A stretch of 64,000 nucleotides of DNA from Corbicula japonica (GCA_038501625.1 JAZAYU010000061.1:2282303-2346302), one strand, 5' to 3'; shown: positions 1 through 11,136, counted from the stretch's first letter. Notes: generated from the sequence alone by a model not told the origin. Program-made: numbers and translations.

Positions 1-975
1 CTGCAGAGAGATATATGGTCACATATGCTGGAAAGTACACATATATCACAGCTGCAGAGAGATATATGGCCACATATGCTGGTAAGTACACATATATTAC
101 AGCTGCAGAGAGATATATGGCCACATATGCTGGAAAGTACACATATATCACAGCTGCAGAGAGATATATGGCCACATATGCTGGAAAGTACACATATATC
201 ACAGCTGCAGAGAGATATATGGCCACATATGCTGGAAAGTACACATATATAACACTTGCAGAGAGATATATGGCCACATATGCTGGATAGTACACATATA
301 TCACAGTTGCAGAGAGATATATGGCCGCATATGCTGGTAAGTACACATATATCACAGCTGCAGAGAGATATATGGCCGCATATGCTGGAAAGTACACATA
401 TATCACAGCTGCAGAGAGATATATGGCCACATATGCTGGAAAGTACACATATATCACAGCTGCAGAGAGATATAGGGCCACATATGCTGGAAAGTACACA
501 TATATCACAGTTGCAGAGAGATATATGGCCACATATGCTGGAAAGTACACATATATCACAGCTGCAGAGATATAGGGCCACATATGCTGGAAAGTACACA
601 TATATTACAGCTGCAGAGAGATATAGGGCCACATTTGCTGGAAAGTACACATATATCACAGCTGCAGAGAGATATATGGCCTCATATGCTGGAAAGTACA
701 CATATATCACAGCTGCAGAGAGATATATGGCCTCATATGCTGGAAAGTACACATATATCACAGCTGCAGAGAGATATATGGCCACATATGCTGGAAAGTA
801 CACATATATTACAGCTGCAGAGAGATATAGGGCCACATATGCTGGCAAGTACACATATATCACAGCTGCAGAGAGATATATGGCCACATATGTTGGTAAG
901 TAAACATATATCACAGCTGCAGAGAGATGTATGGCTACATATACTGGTAAGTACACATATATCATAGCTGCAGTG
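1..975. repeat. 51-bp tandem satellite (about 19 copies)
   Basis: Head-to-tail copies of a 51-bp unit starting at CTGCAGAGAG (positions 1, 52 and so on), ending near the altered copy at 960-975. The array runs off the left edge. Copies differ by point changes and one shortened copy around 565-580. The unit length is a multiple of three and the consensus has no stop in any + frame, so long 17-residue-periodic ORFs appear. This is a length effect; no start context, splice signal or recognised domain supports coding. Confidence 0.95.
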
Positions 976-1300
976 GTGTATACGAGGGATGATCAAAAAT
1001 GAAATGGACTAGATAAATGATTCATAACCTGTTTAATGCATTTACATAAAATTTTACAATAACATAAAGTGTATCGATAAAAACATCAACAAAAAACATT
1101 AAAATGTAACAAAGTTATGCTGTTAATGGCATGTACATGTAAAGAGTCTCCAAGGGCACAGTATAATCTTTAAGGTAGACATTAACAATGTCACAAGCCT
1201 AGTGTCTTTTACGGAGCTTTTCACTCCTTCAGGAAGTACACGCTCCATGCATCACGCATCTATGTTCCATAGATTGATGATGTCTTTCGATCCACTGCCT
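976..1300. other. Intergenic, no gene seen
   Basis: AT-rich unique-looking sequence between the satellite and a pair of hairpins. The motif TACGAGGGATGATC at about 980-994 resembles the terminal repeat of the element at 22752-24102, so a related transposon end may lie here. No ORF or RNA gene is supported. Confidence 0.5.
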
Positions 1301-1307
1301 TTCTAAA

Positions 1308-1487
1308 CTTAAAGAAATTAGAAACGCAACTTCTTTAAACAAGAATAATACATTTCATGTTTAAAGAAGTTGCGTTTCTTATTTCTTTAAGTACATAAAT
1401 AATAGTAAAAGAAATTAAAAACGCAACTTCTTTAATCACGAAACAATATTTTGTGTTGAAAGAAGTTGCTTTTCTAATTTCTTTAAG
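1308..1487. repeat. Two tandem long hairpins
   Basis: Two adjacent copies (about 1308-1391 and 1407-1487) of an imperfect palindrome. The arms read AAAGAAATTAGAAACGCAAC and its reverse complement around short AT-rich loops. The copies have diverged, notably in the loop. This looks like a duplicated foldback MITE. Confidence 0.8.
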
Positions 1488-1982
1488 TATATATCTCTAT
1501 ACCAGTCAGTGTCATCCTATTTTATAAAGGTCAAGGTGGCGATTGATTGCTCCTTTAATGATGTAAACTTCCGTCCTGATGACTGGAAAAATTGCAAAGT
1601 TTACTGTTATAAAACATAATTGGCTGAATGGAAATATATCACACATATGACAAAAAAAAATAAAATTATACGACTCGGAACAAAATTGTCATTTATTTAA
1701 ACAAAATAAGCACTCCGATGTTAAACATGACTGTTAAACTGTTTACAAAATGTTACCGTAAGAACTTACTACAGAAGATACTACAGTGAGCATCATGTGG
1801 ACCGGTTTTTCTGGTAAACCACTAAGATATTACTGTGAGCATTTTGTCACTGAAATTCTCAAAAAACATATACACGTTATACAACATTTTTAAAGAGCAA
1901 AATGACCATTGGAGATACTACAGAATATCACATGCTCTGTATGGACTATATGTTTTGTCACCAATAACAATCAGTATCTTAG

Positions 1983-2222
1983 TTAACCCTTTCCTCCATA
2001 GACACACCTTTATTGCGTGGGCGAACAGTGTAGATCCAGATCAGCCGCAACATCCATGCCATCTGATCAGGATCTGCACTGTTCGCTATTTGATTTATTA
2101 GATTATTTCTGACCAAAAATCGACCAGTGCAGATCCTGATCAGATGTCACGGATGTGCCGGCTAATCTGGAACTACACTGGTTGCACATGCATAAAAATG
2201 CATATTTATAGAGGAAAGGGTT
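1983..2222. repeat. Family A palindromic MITE
   Basis: Full-length copy of the commonest repeat here. It begins TTAACCCTTTCCTCCATAG and ends GAGGAAAGGG. Between lie four related blocks (GTAGATCCAGATCAGC, TCTGATCAGGATCTGCAC and their inverted forms), so the whole folds on itself. It ends about 90 bp before the zinc-finger exon. Confidence 0.9.
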
Positions 2223-2311
2223 GAGTGCATATAAACAGATGAAACACAAATTTGCGCGATTTTATTGTATGACATCTTAGAATTTACAGAGAGCATTTAT
2301 TGTACTTGCAG

Positions 2312-3180
2312 GTGAGAAGCCATACAAGTGTCATCATACTGGATGTGGCAAGGCATTTTCCCAACTCTCCAATCTTCAGTCTCATTCGCGAAGTCACATG
2401 ACGGACAGACCTTACCGATGTAACTCGTGTTACAAGTGTTATCCCGATGAAGCTGGACTAAGGGAGCATATACCCAAACATAGTGAAACGAAACATATAA
2501 AAACCCAAATATGTAAGATATGTGGTAAGGCTTACACGCAAGAGACGTATTTAGCAAGGCATATGTTAAAACATACAGGAGAGGGCCAGGGCCGTGTTCA
2601 AAGTCACAGGGGATCTGTGAAACAAGAGCCATCCGAGCATTCCAGTCTAGAGTCAGCCGTTGATTTTACAAGAATCTTAGATCGTGTAGAGCGGGCTCAA
2701 GACAACGCGACTCCTTCGATTAAAAGCCCGGGGTCGTCCGTATCATCAGCATTCATGCCACTTAGTCAGTTTGGCACATCGAGCTCAAATACTACAGCAT
2801 ATCCGTACGGATCTGGGCTAAATTCTGGTCTGTCTTCAGCGCTGTCTAACAGCAATTTAAGCCCCTCCCTGCCACATATTTCGTCAATGTCAAATCCTAG
2901 ATATTTTCCATATGATCCACTTGGCTTTAGAAAATCGGATCCAGTAGATAGGTTAGTAAACGAAAGGCTAGTGAACGACCGTCTTGTAAACGACCGTCTG
3001 GTTAATGAAAGACTGTTAAACGAAAGATTGGAGCGCAATATGAACATGCCGATGACTACAAGAACCGACGGCATGCTCTCACATAGTTTCCTAAGCTTAC
3101 AGGACATCAAGAATTACCATGCTTCACAACAGATGTCATCATCATTCTCTGGTTGCCCTAGTAACGCAAGGCTAACATAA
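2312..3180 (+). CDS. C2H2 zinc-finger factor, rotund/squeeze/lin-29 (ZNF362/384) family, last exon
   Basis: Terminal coding exon of a nuclear DNA-binding transcription factor. The acceptor TTGCAG ends at 2311. The first two bases complete a split glycine codon, after which the frame is open for 288 residues to TAA at 3178-3180. It opens with the linker GEKPYKC and holds three fingers: CHHTGC...HSRSH, CNSC...HIPKH and CKIC...HMLKH. The signatures SQLSNLQSHSR, CNSCYKCYPDE, EHIPKH and YTQETYLA are typical of the rotund/squeeze/lin-29 family, known for roles in neural and limb patterning and developmental timing. A KQEP motif follows, which could be a SUMO site, then a Ser-rich low-complexity tail with a five-residue repeat (VNERL-like) at 2944-3039. 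Earlier fingers and the start codon must lie in upstream exons, which I do not see. The family call is firm; the exact orthologue is not. Confidence 0.85.
2944..3039 (+). repeat. Pentapeptide repeat in zinc-finger protein tail
   Basis: About six copies of a five-residue unit (DRLVN, ERLVN, DRLVN and similar). The copies use different codons for the same residues (Arg AGG/CGT/AGA; Leu TTA/CTA/CTT/CTG/TTG), so this is not recent slippage. A charged helical segment is likely; function unknown. Confidence 0.75.
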
Positions 3181-3622
3181 CACCATTTAAACTGTTAGTA
3201 ACATCTCCTAAGGCATTTTTTTGTGTTTTACAATTATTTAACATGAATTTTGAGAACAACGATAATATCAGGTTATAACAATTACAAAATGATGATGTAT
3301 TATTGAAACATGTCACTTCAAGAAACACTTCATCTGAAGTTCATTTTTTGTTAAGAAGTTATTTAAGAAACTATCTGGATCAATGATCCATATTTTGTTA
3401 CATTTCTGCTGTATGACCCTTTTGGGGAAAGAAATGAAATAATCGACATATTACAGAAATTGTCATAATAGAAACGAACAGTGAATGTTAGTGCTAGTAC
3501 ATGTCAGTATTATAAAGAATCTAGATGTGATGTACGTGTATATGTGAATTATGTTGTAGTCCAGTACTGTAGGTTATGTCACTTCACAATAACTCTTTAC
3601 TCCATACACCGTTAAATTCCTT
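3181..3622 (+). other. Probable 3' untranslated region of the zinc-finger gene
   Basis: AT-rich sequence without an ORF, directly after the stop codon and before the next family A repeat. I see no clear AATAAA at a convincing distance, so the transcript end is not placed. Confidence 0.4.
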
Positions 3623-3862
3623 TTAACCCTGTCCTCCATAGATACTCCTTTGTTGCATGGGCGAACAGTTTAGATCCAGATCAGCTGGCACATCAGTGCT
3701 GTCTGATCAGGATCTAAACTGTTCGCTTTTTAATTTGTTAGGTTATTTCTGACCTAAATGTGACCAGTGCAGATCCTAATCAGACGGCACGGATGTGCCA
3801 GCTGAGTGGATCTACACTGGTCACACATGCATAAATAGGCGTATATATGGAGGAAAGGGTTA
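3623..3862. repeat. Family A palindromic MITE
   Basis: Full copy from TTAACCCTGTCCTCC to GGAGGAAAGGGTTAA, with the internal GATC-rich blocks in both orientations. Confidence 0.88.
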
Positions 3863-3864
3863 AA

Positions 3865-4005
3865 GGTAGATCCTATAAGATGGCACAGATGTGTCAGCTG
3901 ATCTGGATCTGAACCTGATCTGATGGCACTCATATTGCTGGCCCATCTGGATCTACAGTGTTGGCCCACACAATAAGGGGGAGTATAAATGGAGGAAAGG
4001 GTTAA
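3865..4005. repeat. Family A right-half copy
   Basis: A second, diverged right half (TAGATCCTATAAGATGGCAC ... GGAGGAAAGGGTTAA) abuts the preceding full copy. This suggests a partial duplication or an adjacent insertion. Confidence 0.8.
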
Positions 4006-4009
4006 AATC

Positions 4010-4665
4010 TCCAACATTTATAGGCGCATGAAAATGCTGGCAGGAATAAGCGATATGTTAACTTCTTTTGAATGTGATTATGTCCACATGAACTTTATGC
4101 CAAGGTTGTGTTTTCTCGGCTAATCTGGTTTTCTAATGAGTATATGAATAATAGAGTATTGCGTAGTTCTTGAAACAAATCATAATGTTTTATTAGTCAA
4201 TTGTGTTTTTTCTCCTTATTGGAATATCAAGGTACATGTATTACATTCTAGTTGGACATGATTTACATTGTACTTGGACCTTAGAAAGTCATCACAATTT
4301 ACATTGTAGCTGGGCCTTAGAAAATCAAAAATATTTACTGATTAAATTGAATTAATATTGTTTTTTAATCGAAAAATTTTAGGATGTTAAAAATTTCAGC
4401 TTAAGTACTGTCATATCCTCCAGCAATCACTTGGAACTGTTTTTTTTTATATTTTAACCTTTAAAAGAGGTCTTTCCTCTTAGTGTTGTACTATAAACAA
4501 GATATATTTATAAAAGAACAAACTAGATGTTTGATATTATCATGAAATGTGCTCATATCACTGTGCCAAACTTGTATGTGCTATGTTTTACGAAGGAAAG
4601 ACCTTTATATGTACCATGAATATGTTGCTAACTTTTAGTATAACCTTAAACACTGTAACATTTGT
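4010..4665. other. Intergenic, no gene seen
   Basis: AT-rich. A short diverged direct repeat with ATTTACATTGTA(C/G)(T)TGG occurs at about 4260-4320. No coding, RNA or transposon signature is supported. Confidence 0.4.
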
Positions 4666-4670
4666 ATGTG

Positions 4671-4772
4671 TAGTAGCTCAATTGGTAAAGCATTGGCACC
4701 GTAAGCCTGAGACCGAGGTTCAGATCCTGGTTCAGGCCTCTCTTTCCAACCCAAGTCTGCCATATTGACGTT
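4671..4772 (+). repeat. tRNA-derived SINE head (copy 1)
   Basis: TAGCTCAATTGGTAAAGCAT matches a tRNA A box and GGTTCAGATCCTGG a degenerate B box, about 35 bp apart. The 3' flank (AACCCAAGTCTGCCAT) resembles that of the next copy. The cloverleaf is not intact, so this is a SINE or tRNA pseudogene rather than a functional tRNA. Confidence 0.65.
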
Positions 4773-4923
4773 GTCAATAAGGTGAATTACCCTTGAAGCT
4801 TATTTCGGCGAAGCATTGGCCGGGGTATTTGACCAAAATTTAGGCAGACCATTTCAAAATTTTCAAAGTAAATTGGAAATGCCTGGTATAAATGAGGAGG
4901 AATTAAGTTGATTTCTAACCTGC

Positions 4924-5028
4924 GACCTCAGTAGCTCAATTGGTAGAGCATTAGCTAGTAAGCCAGAGGTCCGAGGTTTGTATCTCGGTCAAGGCTGCTT
5001 TTTTCAAACCAGATCTGCCACTTGCTAT
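4924..5028 (+). repeat. tRNA-derived SINE head (copy 2)
   Basis: TAGCTCAATTGGTAGAGCAT (good A box) and GGTTTGTATCTCGG (degenerate B box) are followed by AACCAGATCTGCCACT, a tail like that of copy 1. Same orientation as copy 1 and about 250 bp away. Confidence 0.7.
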
Positions 5029-5261
5029 GTATTTTAATTAGCAAAGTTAAAACATTAGCAAGTTTTAAATATAAAAACAACAGTTTTATTTACAGGTGAC
5101 AAATCTAGGAGTGGAACATTTTTATGAAACTACTTCTCATTTTTCAAGCAAGTATCTATATGTAGTCAGTGTAAGAATTTCGCGGGCTTTGCCTACATTC
5201 TAAATTGAAGGGTTGCCATGTTAAGATAACAGAAAGACAGAAAACTGGGCAACCATTAACC

Positions 5262-5485
5262 AGTGCCGTCTGATAAGGATCTGCACTTTTCTCTTTTTGA
5301 TTCATTAGGTTATTTCTGACCAAAATGTGACCAGTGCAGATCCTGATCAGATGGCGTGGATGTGCTGGCTGATCTGGATCTACACCAGTGCAGATCCTGA
5401 TCAGACGGCATGGATGTGCTGGCTGATCTGGATCTACACTGTTAGCACATGCGTAAAAATGCGGATTGATGGAGGAAAGGGTTAA
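5262..5485. repeat. Family A MITE, 5'-truncated with internal duplication
   Basis: Starts inside the element at GTGCCGTCTGATAAGG and ends GGAGGAAAGGGTTAA. The block CAGTGCAGATCCTGATCAGA(T/C)GGC...GATCTACAC occurs twice in a row. Confidence 0.8.
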
Positions 5486-5629
5486 GGGACATGTACTTGA
5501 TTTGTTCTGTCTTATTTATGTGTCGGCAATGTTCTGGAATACATCAAGTTCTAGCTAACCTTATCTTCAATAGGGTTTCATATGGAGTGAAGCCCACAAA
5601 AAATTATTCAGTTATTATTAATAGGTCTT

Positions 5630-5822
5630 AACCCTTAATATTATACACGTTTTACCACCTGTGTAACCAGAGTATATCCAGATCAGTTAGCCTCTATGAC
5701 TTCTGATCTGGATCTGCACTGGCTGCTTCTTGGTCAGAAATAACCTAATAAATCATAAAGCGAACAGTGCAGATCCTGATCAAATTGCCTGGATGTGGCG
5801 GCTGATCTAGATCTACACTGTT
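5630..5822. repeat. Family A MITE, diverged and truncated
   Basis: Recognisable blocks TATATCCAGATCAGTTAGCC, GATCTGGATCTGCACTGG, CAGTGCAGATCCTGATCA and GATCTAGATCTACACTG. The right terminal GGAGGAAAGGG is missing. Confidence 0.75.
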
Positions 5823-5924
5823 TGAATGTCTTGTTTTTTCCACACTAAGGAGTGTTTGTTCAACCAAGATTTGTGCTGCTGACATTATTTTTACTTATGT
5901 CCAACTCCATTTATGAAAAAGCAA

Positions 5925-6240
5925 CTTTTTGGGAGAGGTACCCATACCCTTTGGAAGGGGAATTTTGTGTCATGTTAAGACAAAAAGACGAAACAAGGGA
6001 AATTTTTAGTCATATATGCATGTTTTGACTTTAAAGTGTCACACTCATAACACTGTTTTCCACCACTGATTATAATAGCTAGTATTTTTTGTGACTTAAG
6101 ACTTACAAATAAATCAATTTATCAATTACATGCATTTTCTGGAGTCCGATGCATTTAAATTTTGTTTTAGATTTTCGAGGGGAATTTTTTTTTGAGATAG
6201 GGGAAAAAAACATACTATTTTGAGAGGGGAATGGGGCCCA
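5925..6240. repeat. Dispersed repeat shared with 53742-53852
   Basis: GGTACCCATACCCTTT, GGGGAATTTTGTGTC and CATATATGCATGTTTTG recur in inverted orientation in intron 4 of the Y-box gene. Class unknown. No ORF. Confidence 0.6.
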
Positions 6241-6895
6241 TATTCGGCCCCAAACATGGCCAAACAAGTGCCCTGAAAAGTATGTCAATAAAAAACAAAA
6301 TGTTGGAGATAATTTTTAGTAATAAGATTTTGCTCAGAACTGTTACTAATGGTTATTCACTTTTCGAAATAGAAGGAGGCATTATGGGATTTTATGAGAC
6401 AATATTATTGTTGTTGTTGGTGGTGATGTTTTGTGTGTGGTGAGATCAAATGTTTCTAAATGTTTGTAAGTGCTATTTGTTGATGAAGCTTAAATAAGCT
6501 ACACTTGGTTTTGTCTTTGTTAACGTGATTTTTGAAAAAAATGTTTATTATTATTATTACTATTATAATTATTATTATTAAGTATGACTATAGTTAATAT
6601 AGATTACAATGTATGATTAATGTTAGACACTTTGTATAGGGCTAGAGAATACTATGATGTAAAGGAGTTCTAACACGAGCTCACAACCACTTCTTATTAT
6701 CAGAGGTGGCTAAATTGTACAGTGTTTGTTGAATTTTCATAAGATTATATCTGTTCCATGAGCTACATTTAATATAAATACTTCTGTTGTATTATTGTTA
6801 TTATTGTCAAGTTGTGATTATCAATTACACATTATGTAAATTGTATTTGTTAAATTTGGTACATCTCGCTACTGTGAGCTGTAGATTTTTAAAAG
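6241..6895. other. Intergenic, no gene seen
   Basis: AT-rich, with a short TTATTA microsatellite near 6545-6580. Nothing else is supported. Confidence 0.4.
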
Positions 6896-7351
6896 TAACC
6901 CTTTCCTCCATATTATGCACCTTTATAGATTCGGTGAATAGTGTGGATTTAGATCAGCCAGCACATCTGTGCCAACTGATCAGGATCTGCACTGTTAATT
7001 TTTTTTATTTATTAGGGTATTTCTTATTTAAAAATGAACAGTCCAAATCCTGATCAGATGCCATGCATGTGATGGCTGATCTGGATCTACACTTGTCGCA
7101 CAAGTGATAAAATGCCTACATATGGAGTAATGGGTTAACCCTTTCCTGTACAGATACACCTTTATTGCTAGGGCGAACATCAGTGCCGTCTGATCAGGAT
7201 CTAAACTGTTCGCTTTTTGATTCATTAGGTTATTTCTGACCAAAATGTGACCAGTGCAGATCCAGATCAGACAGCATGGATGTGCCGGCTGATCTGGATC
7301 TACACTGGTTGCACATGCGTAAAAATGCGTATATATCCAGGAAAGGGTTAA
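6896..7351. repeat. Two back-to-back family A MITEs
   Basis: Copy 6896-7138 (TAACCCTTTCCTCC ... GGAGTAATGGGTTAA) shares its final TTAA with the start of copy 7135-7351 (TTAACCCTTTCCTGTAC ... CAGGAAAGGGTTAA). The shared TTAA suggests it is part of the target site. Confidence 0.87.
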
Positions 7352-7676
7352 ATTGATAATATTTGCAGAGCAAAATATATGAGAGAGAATTTCTCACTTT
7401 TAAAGAATCAAATTATTTTTTAATTGTTGGATAGAGAGACATGTCTATTTTGTGCTAGCTAGGTTTTTTCAGCCTTTTTATATTTCAGTTATGCAAATAT
7501 TTTTGGCTAAAACACATCCGAATAATACTATACTAGAGAATACTATGATGTAAAGGAGTTCTATAAGAGGCTCTCACAAACATTTGAACATTTGATATTG
7601 TCAGGTTTTCTAATCTTCATCTCATCTCTGTAGTTAGAAATCTTTGACTGTTCCAAAACAGGACATAGTGGATATT

Positions 7677-7916
7677 TTAACCCTTTCCTCCATATATATG
7701 CCTTTTTACGCATGTGCGACCAGTGTAGATCCAGATCAACTGGCACATCCATGCCGTCTGATCAGGATCTGCACTGGTCGCATTTTGATCAGAAATAACC
7801 TAACAAACCAATAAGCGAACAGTTTAGATCCTGATCAGACGGCACGGATGTGTCAGCTGACAGGATCTATGCTACTCACCTGTAAGAAAAAAAGTGTATT
7901 CATGGAGTAAAAGGTT
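7677..7916. repeat. Family A palindromic MITE
   Basis: Starts TTAACCCTTTCCTCC; the right end is decayed (CATGGAGTAAAAGG). Confidence 0.85.
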
Positions 7917-8006
7917 TATCAATATTCTAGTGTCTGGTCCATCACCTGGCAGTTCATTGGTTGTTTTACTGGTTACACATTAATAAGTCAAGTGACAGCA
8001 AATTTT

Positions 8007-8248
8007 TTAACCCTTTCCTCCATAGACACATTTTTATTGCGTGGGCGAACAGTGTACATCCAGATCAGCCGGCACATCCGTGCCATCTAATCAGGATCTA
8101 AACTGTTAGCGTTTTTATTCATTAGGTTATTTCTAACCAAAATGCGACCAGTGCAGATCCTGATCAGACGGCATGGATGTGCTGGCTGATCTAGATCTAC
8201 ACTGCTTGCACATGCGTAAAAATGCGTATATATGGAGGAAAGGGTTAA
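8007..8248. repeat. Family A palindromic MITE
   Basis: Full copy, TTAACCCTTTCCTCC to GGAGGAAAGGGTTAA. Confidence 0.9.
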
Positions 8249-8375
8249 TAATACATAGTCACATGACTGTGAATATACTGATAACACGCAGTCACATGAC
8301 TGTGAATTTACCAATTTCACATTGTAAAGTGACTTAGAAGTTACTAATAACACGTAATCACATGACTGTAACGTA
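8249..8375. repeat. Short tandem repeat with AGTCACATGACTGTGA core
   Basis: Three spaced copies of a unit containing (A/G)TCACATGACTGT, preceded by ATAACACG or a variant. No coding potential. Confidence 0.7.
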
Positions 8376-8528
8376 GACACTAACACAGTGCATGTTATGT
8401 TATATTCTCAATATATATTTCACCAGCATTCCATACTGCTTGTTATCATTGACCATGTCTGTATATAATGCTGTTAGAACATAGTGTAGAATAGACAATA
8501 AACTCATTTTTCAAAGCAAGTCTATGCT

Positions 8529-8626
8529 GAAAATTATAAAACTGAGATTAGAAACCAGTCGCCATTTCAGCCAATCAGATCCTTGAGATTTGAAACTGGT
8601 TTCCATTCTCAGTTTTATAATCCTGG
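8529..8626. repeat. Family B palindromic MITE, shortened
   Basis: ATTATAAAACTGAG ... CTCAGTTTTATAAT with the central CGCCATTTCAGCCAATCAGA. It lacks part of one arm. Confidence 0.82.
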
Positions 8627-8724
8627 AGCCTGCTGTTTGATGTCTCAAACAATGTTCAAGCTGATAGAAGACTTTGTCAGAATACTTTATTTATTATGTT
8701 ACTATTTCTGTTTACTTGACCTTT

Positions 8725-8822
8725 ATCCCTTTCCTCTATATAATATGCATTTGCCGTCTGATCAGGATCTGCACTTGTCGCAATTTGGTCAGAAATAACC
8801 TAACAAATCAAAACAGAAAAGA
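8725..8822. repeat. Family A fragment
   Basis: ATCCCTTTCCTCTATA is followed directly by GCCGTCTGATCAGGATCTGC and GGTCAGAAATAACC. Internally deleted and lacking the right half. Confidence 0.75.
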
Positions 8823-8856
8823 GTCACAGCATAAGCCTTTACCATATATATATATG

Positions 8857-9105
8857 AGGCACGCCACGGGAAAAGGTACCTTCGGGCAGTTGACGTCAAT
8901 CCTTGAAACGACGTCATAAAGTTGAGCAGATGACATTAATTATTATGCAATTCGCGGTAAAAATACCATTTAATTGTCAAAATGTGTAACAAAATCACTG
9001 TTTTGTTATTAGAAAATAATAGAAATTTTAAAGTTCTTTCTAAATATAGTAACAACAAAAATGACACAAAAAATGACCGAAGGTACCTTTTCCTGTGGCA
9101 TGCCT
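8857..9105. repeat. TIR MITE with AGGCACGCCAC ends
   Basis: About 29-bp terminal inverted repeats with few mismatches: AGGCACGCCACGGGAAAAGG at the left and CCTTTTCCTGTGGCATGCCT at the right, both including GGTACCTTCGG. The interior is AT-rich and non-coding. A relative's end lies near 27150-27176. Confidence 0.82.
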
Positions 9106-9117
9106 AATATAGGTTTT

Positions 9118-9333
9118 AACATGTGTGAATAGTGTAGATCCAGATCAGCAGGCACATCTATACTGTTTTTTCTGGATCTGCCATGTTCACTTTTTGGTCA
9201 GAATTATCCTAATGAATCAATGAGTGAACAGTCTAGATCCTGATCAGGCCACATGGATGTGCCAGCTGATCTGGATCTATACTGTTCACTCATTGATAAC
9301 ACCCATTTCCTAAGGGTTTACGTAAAGGGTTAA
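9118..9333. repeat. Family A MITE, diverged
   Basis: GTGTAGATCCAGATCAGCAG and TGATCTGGATCTATACTG blocks are present; the right end is AAGGGTTAAG. The left CCCTTTCC end is lost. Confidence 0.78.
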
Positions 9334-9339
9334 GTGATG

Positions 9340-10395
9340 AACCAAAACAAAGATTCTGATGTTCTTAAATTTTCTTAAAGTAACGCTCACATCAGTGTTT
9401 GTATGTTTACCACTAAAGCTCAACGTGTGTGTATACCTTTTTTTGGAGATCTAGTAGTTTACAAAAGGAGCTGAGTTATTTTACGTGACAGAATATATAA
9501 TTGCCATGCTCAATTTACTGTAATAGTCATTATTTTCATGAGTGTTTATGTTTTGAAGAAAACTTTTTAAGGGGAAGTAATTGTGACTAGGTTTTTATGA
9601 AGAATACTTTTTCAAGGGGAAGCAGTTACGATTTTAGGTTTTCATGAAGAAAACATTTTTATGGGGAGATAATTTAAAAAAAAACAACACAACAATAATT
9701 GGATGATCAATTCTTTGTAAGGATTGGATTTCATTGGTCGTTTCCAACCAGAAAGTCATCGACAATTCATCACTCATGAATCATAATGATTGAACAGTAA
9801 CATACAAGTCACTGCCATGAATGTTAGCAGCGTAAGGCTAATGTGAGACCACTGCTGCAACCCTGTCATATTGTACATTACTGACACATCACTGCCTGTA
9901 ATCACAAAGTCATTCTAAAATGTTCATTGAAGGTCTCATATAGGTTGCCGGTGCTAAATTAGATAATCTTTAATAGATGTTACCTGGAATTCAAACATTT
10001 TGTGTTTTCTGTGTAAGTGAAAACAAAAGTGACCGAACAGCCATTCAAAGTCAAGCAAGCTGAACCGTATTCATTTTGTGACTGTTACTTGAATATAAAA
10101 TCATAATGGTGCTTATTTGTAAGGAAATTTTGAACTCCAGAACAAGCCTACTAAGTGCAAAATATCTTTATACTTTAATGCAACAAAATTTAGGGTTTAG
10201 ATTTGTGTGTAAGTTAATCATTAAGCAAATTGTGGATTTCTGTTATCACAGTCCTGTGATGTTTATATTTACTTGTTTTTCTTTATGCAACAAAAGTCAC
10301 TGTATCCTGTGCAACCTATATAAGGACTATTTATGATCCAGATGTACTGCAATCTTCAAGGTTCATAATCTCTGTTGCTTGTTCGTGAACTTCAG
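9340..10395. other. Intergenic, no gene seen
   Basis: A degenerate ~60-bp repeat (GAAGAAAACTTTTTAAGGGG and variants) occurs three times at about 9550-9672. The rest is AT-rich without supported features. Confidence 0.45.
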
Positions 10396-10397
10396 TA

Positions 10398-10638
10398 TTA
10401 ACCCTTTCCTCCATATACATGCCTTAATGGCATGTGGCAAACAGTGTAGGTTCTGGTTAGCCAGCTCATCTTTGCCATCAGATCAGGATCTGTTCTGTTT
10501 GCTTTATGATTTATAAGGTTATTTCTAATCAGAAAGCGAACAGTGCAGATCCTGACCAGACAGCATAAATGTGCTGGCTGATCTGGATCTGCGCTGGTCA
10601 CACACACGTAAAAGGTTTTTATATGGAGAAAAGAGTTA
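10398..10638. repeat. Family A palindromic MITE
   Basis: TTAACCCTTTCCTCCATA to ATATGGAGAAAAGAGTTA; the four internal GATC-rich blocks are retained. Confidence 0.85.
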
Positions 10639-10754
10639 TGATGATGAGGTTACAATCTGTCATATTTAAGCTTCCAGTTCACATGATTAAAACAGCTGGT
10701 AACATCATATTATCAACATATTATCAATTATCATATGTTTCATATAATATGTTC

Positions 10755-10842
10755 ATAGGATTAACATATCTTGTGATCATAGGATTAACATGCCTTGCAA
10801 TCATAGGATTAACATTGTCTTGCGATCATAGGATTTGCATAT
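10755..10842. repeat. Short tandem repeat, ~27 bp x 3
   Basis: ATCATAGGATTAACAT(A/G/T) recurs three times with diverged spacers. Intergenic. Confidence 0.7.
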
Positions 10843-10920
10843 TGTCAGTTACAGTAATCTTTTTTTGTCAGTGACACAAGCCTTGCATTTTCTGATTAAC
10901 CTTCTCTGCATATACTGTGG

Positions 10921-11115
10921 TATCATTATATTTCGCGGTGGTTTAATTTTCGGGTATTTCGCGCTAGAGTAAATACGCGAAATCAAACCATAGCAAAATC
11001 AAACCATTGAATTTCTACTCTTCTTAGAATAATACAAGTGCGCGAATTTAAGCCCTCGCGAAAATGTCACTTATGTCATTTGCGCAAAATTTAATCCTCG
11101 CGAAATTAAATGATA
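10921..11115. repeat. Foldback MITE, TATCATT...CGCGAAATTAAATGATA (family C)
   Basis: Inverted ends (TATCATTATATTTCGCGG / CGCGAAATTAAATGATA) and several internal CGCGAAAT motifs in both orientations. A second copy is at 24450-24638. Confidence 0.78.
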
Positions 11116-11136
11116 CAACAGTATACAGATTTTAAC

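Noticed and set aside
15..967. Long repeat-protein ORFs in the 51-bp satellite
   Set aside because: Open frames in several registers follow from a stop-free unit of 51 bp; no gene signals.
4671..4745. Functional tRNA gene
   Set aside because: A and B boxes are present but acceptor and anticodon stems do not pair well; a SINE-type tail follows.
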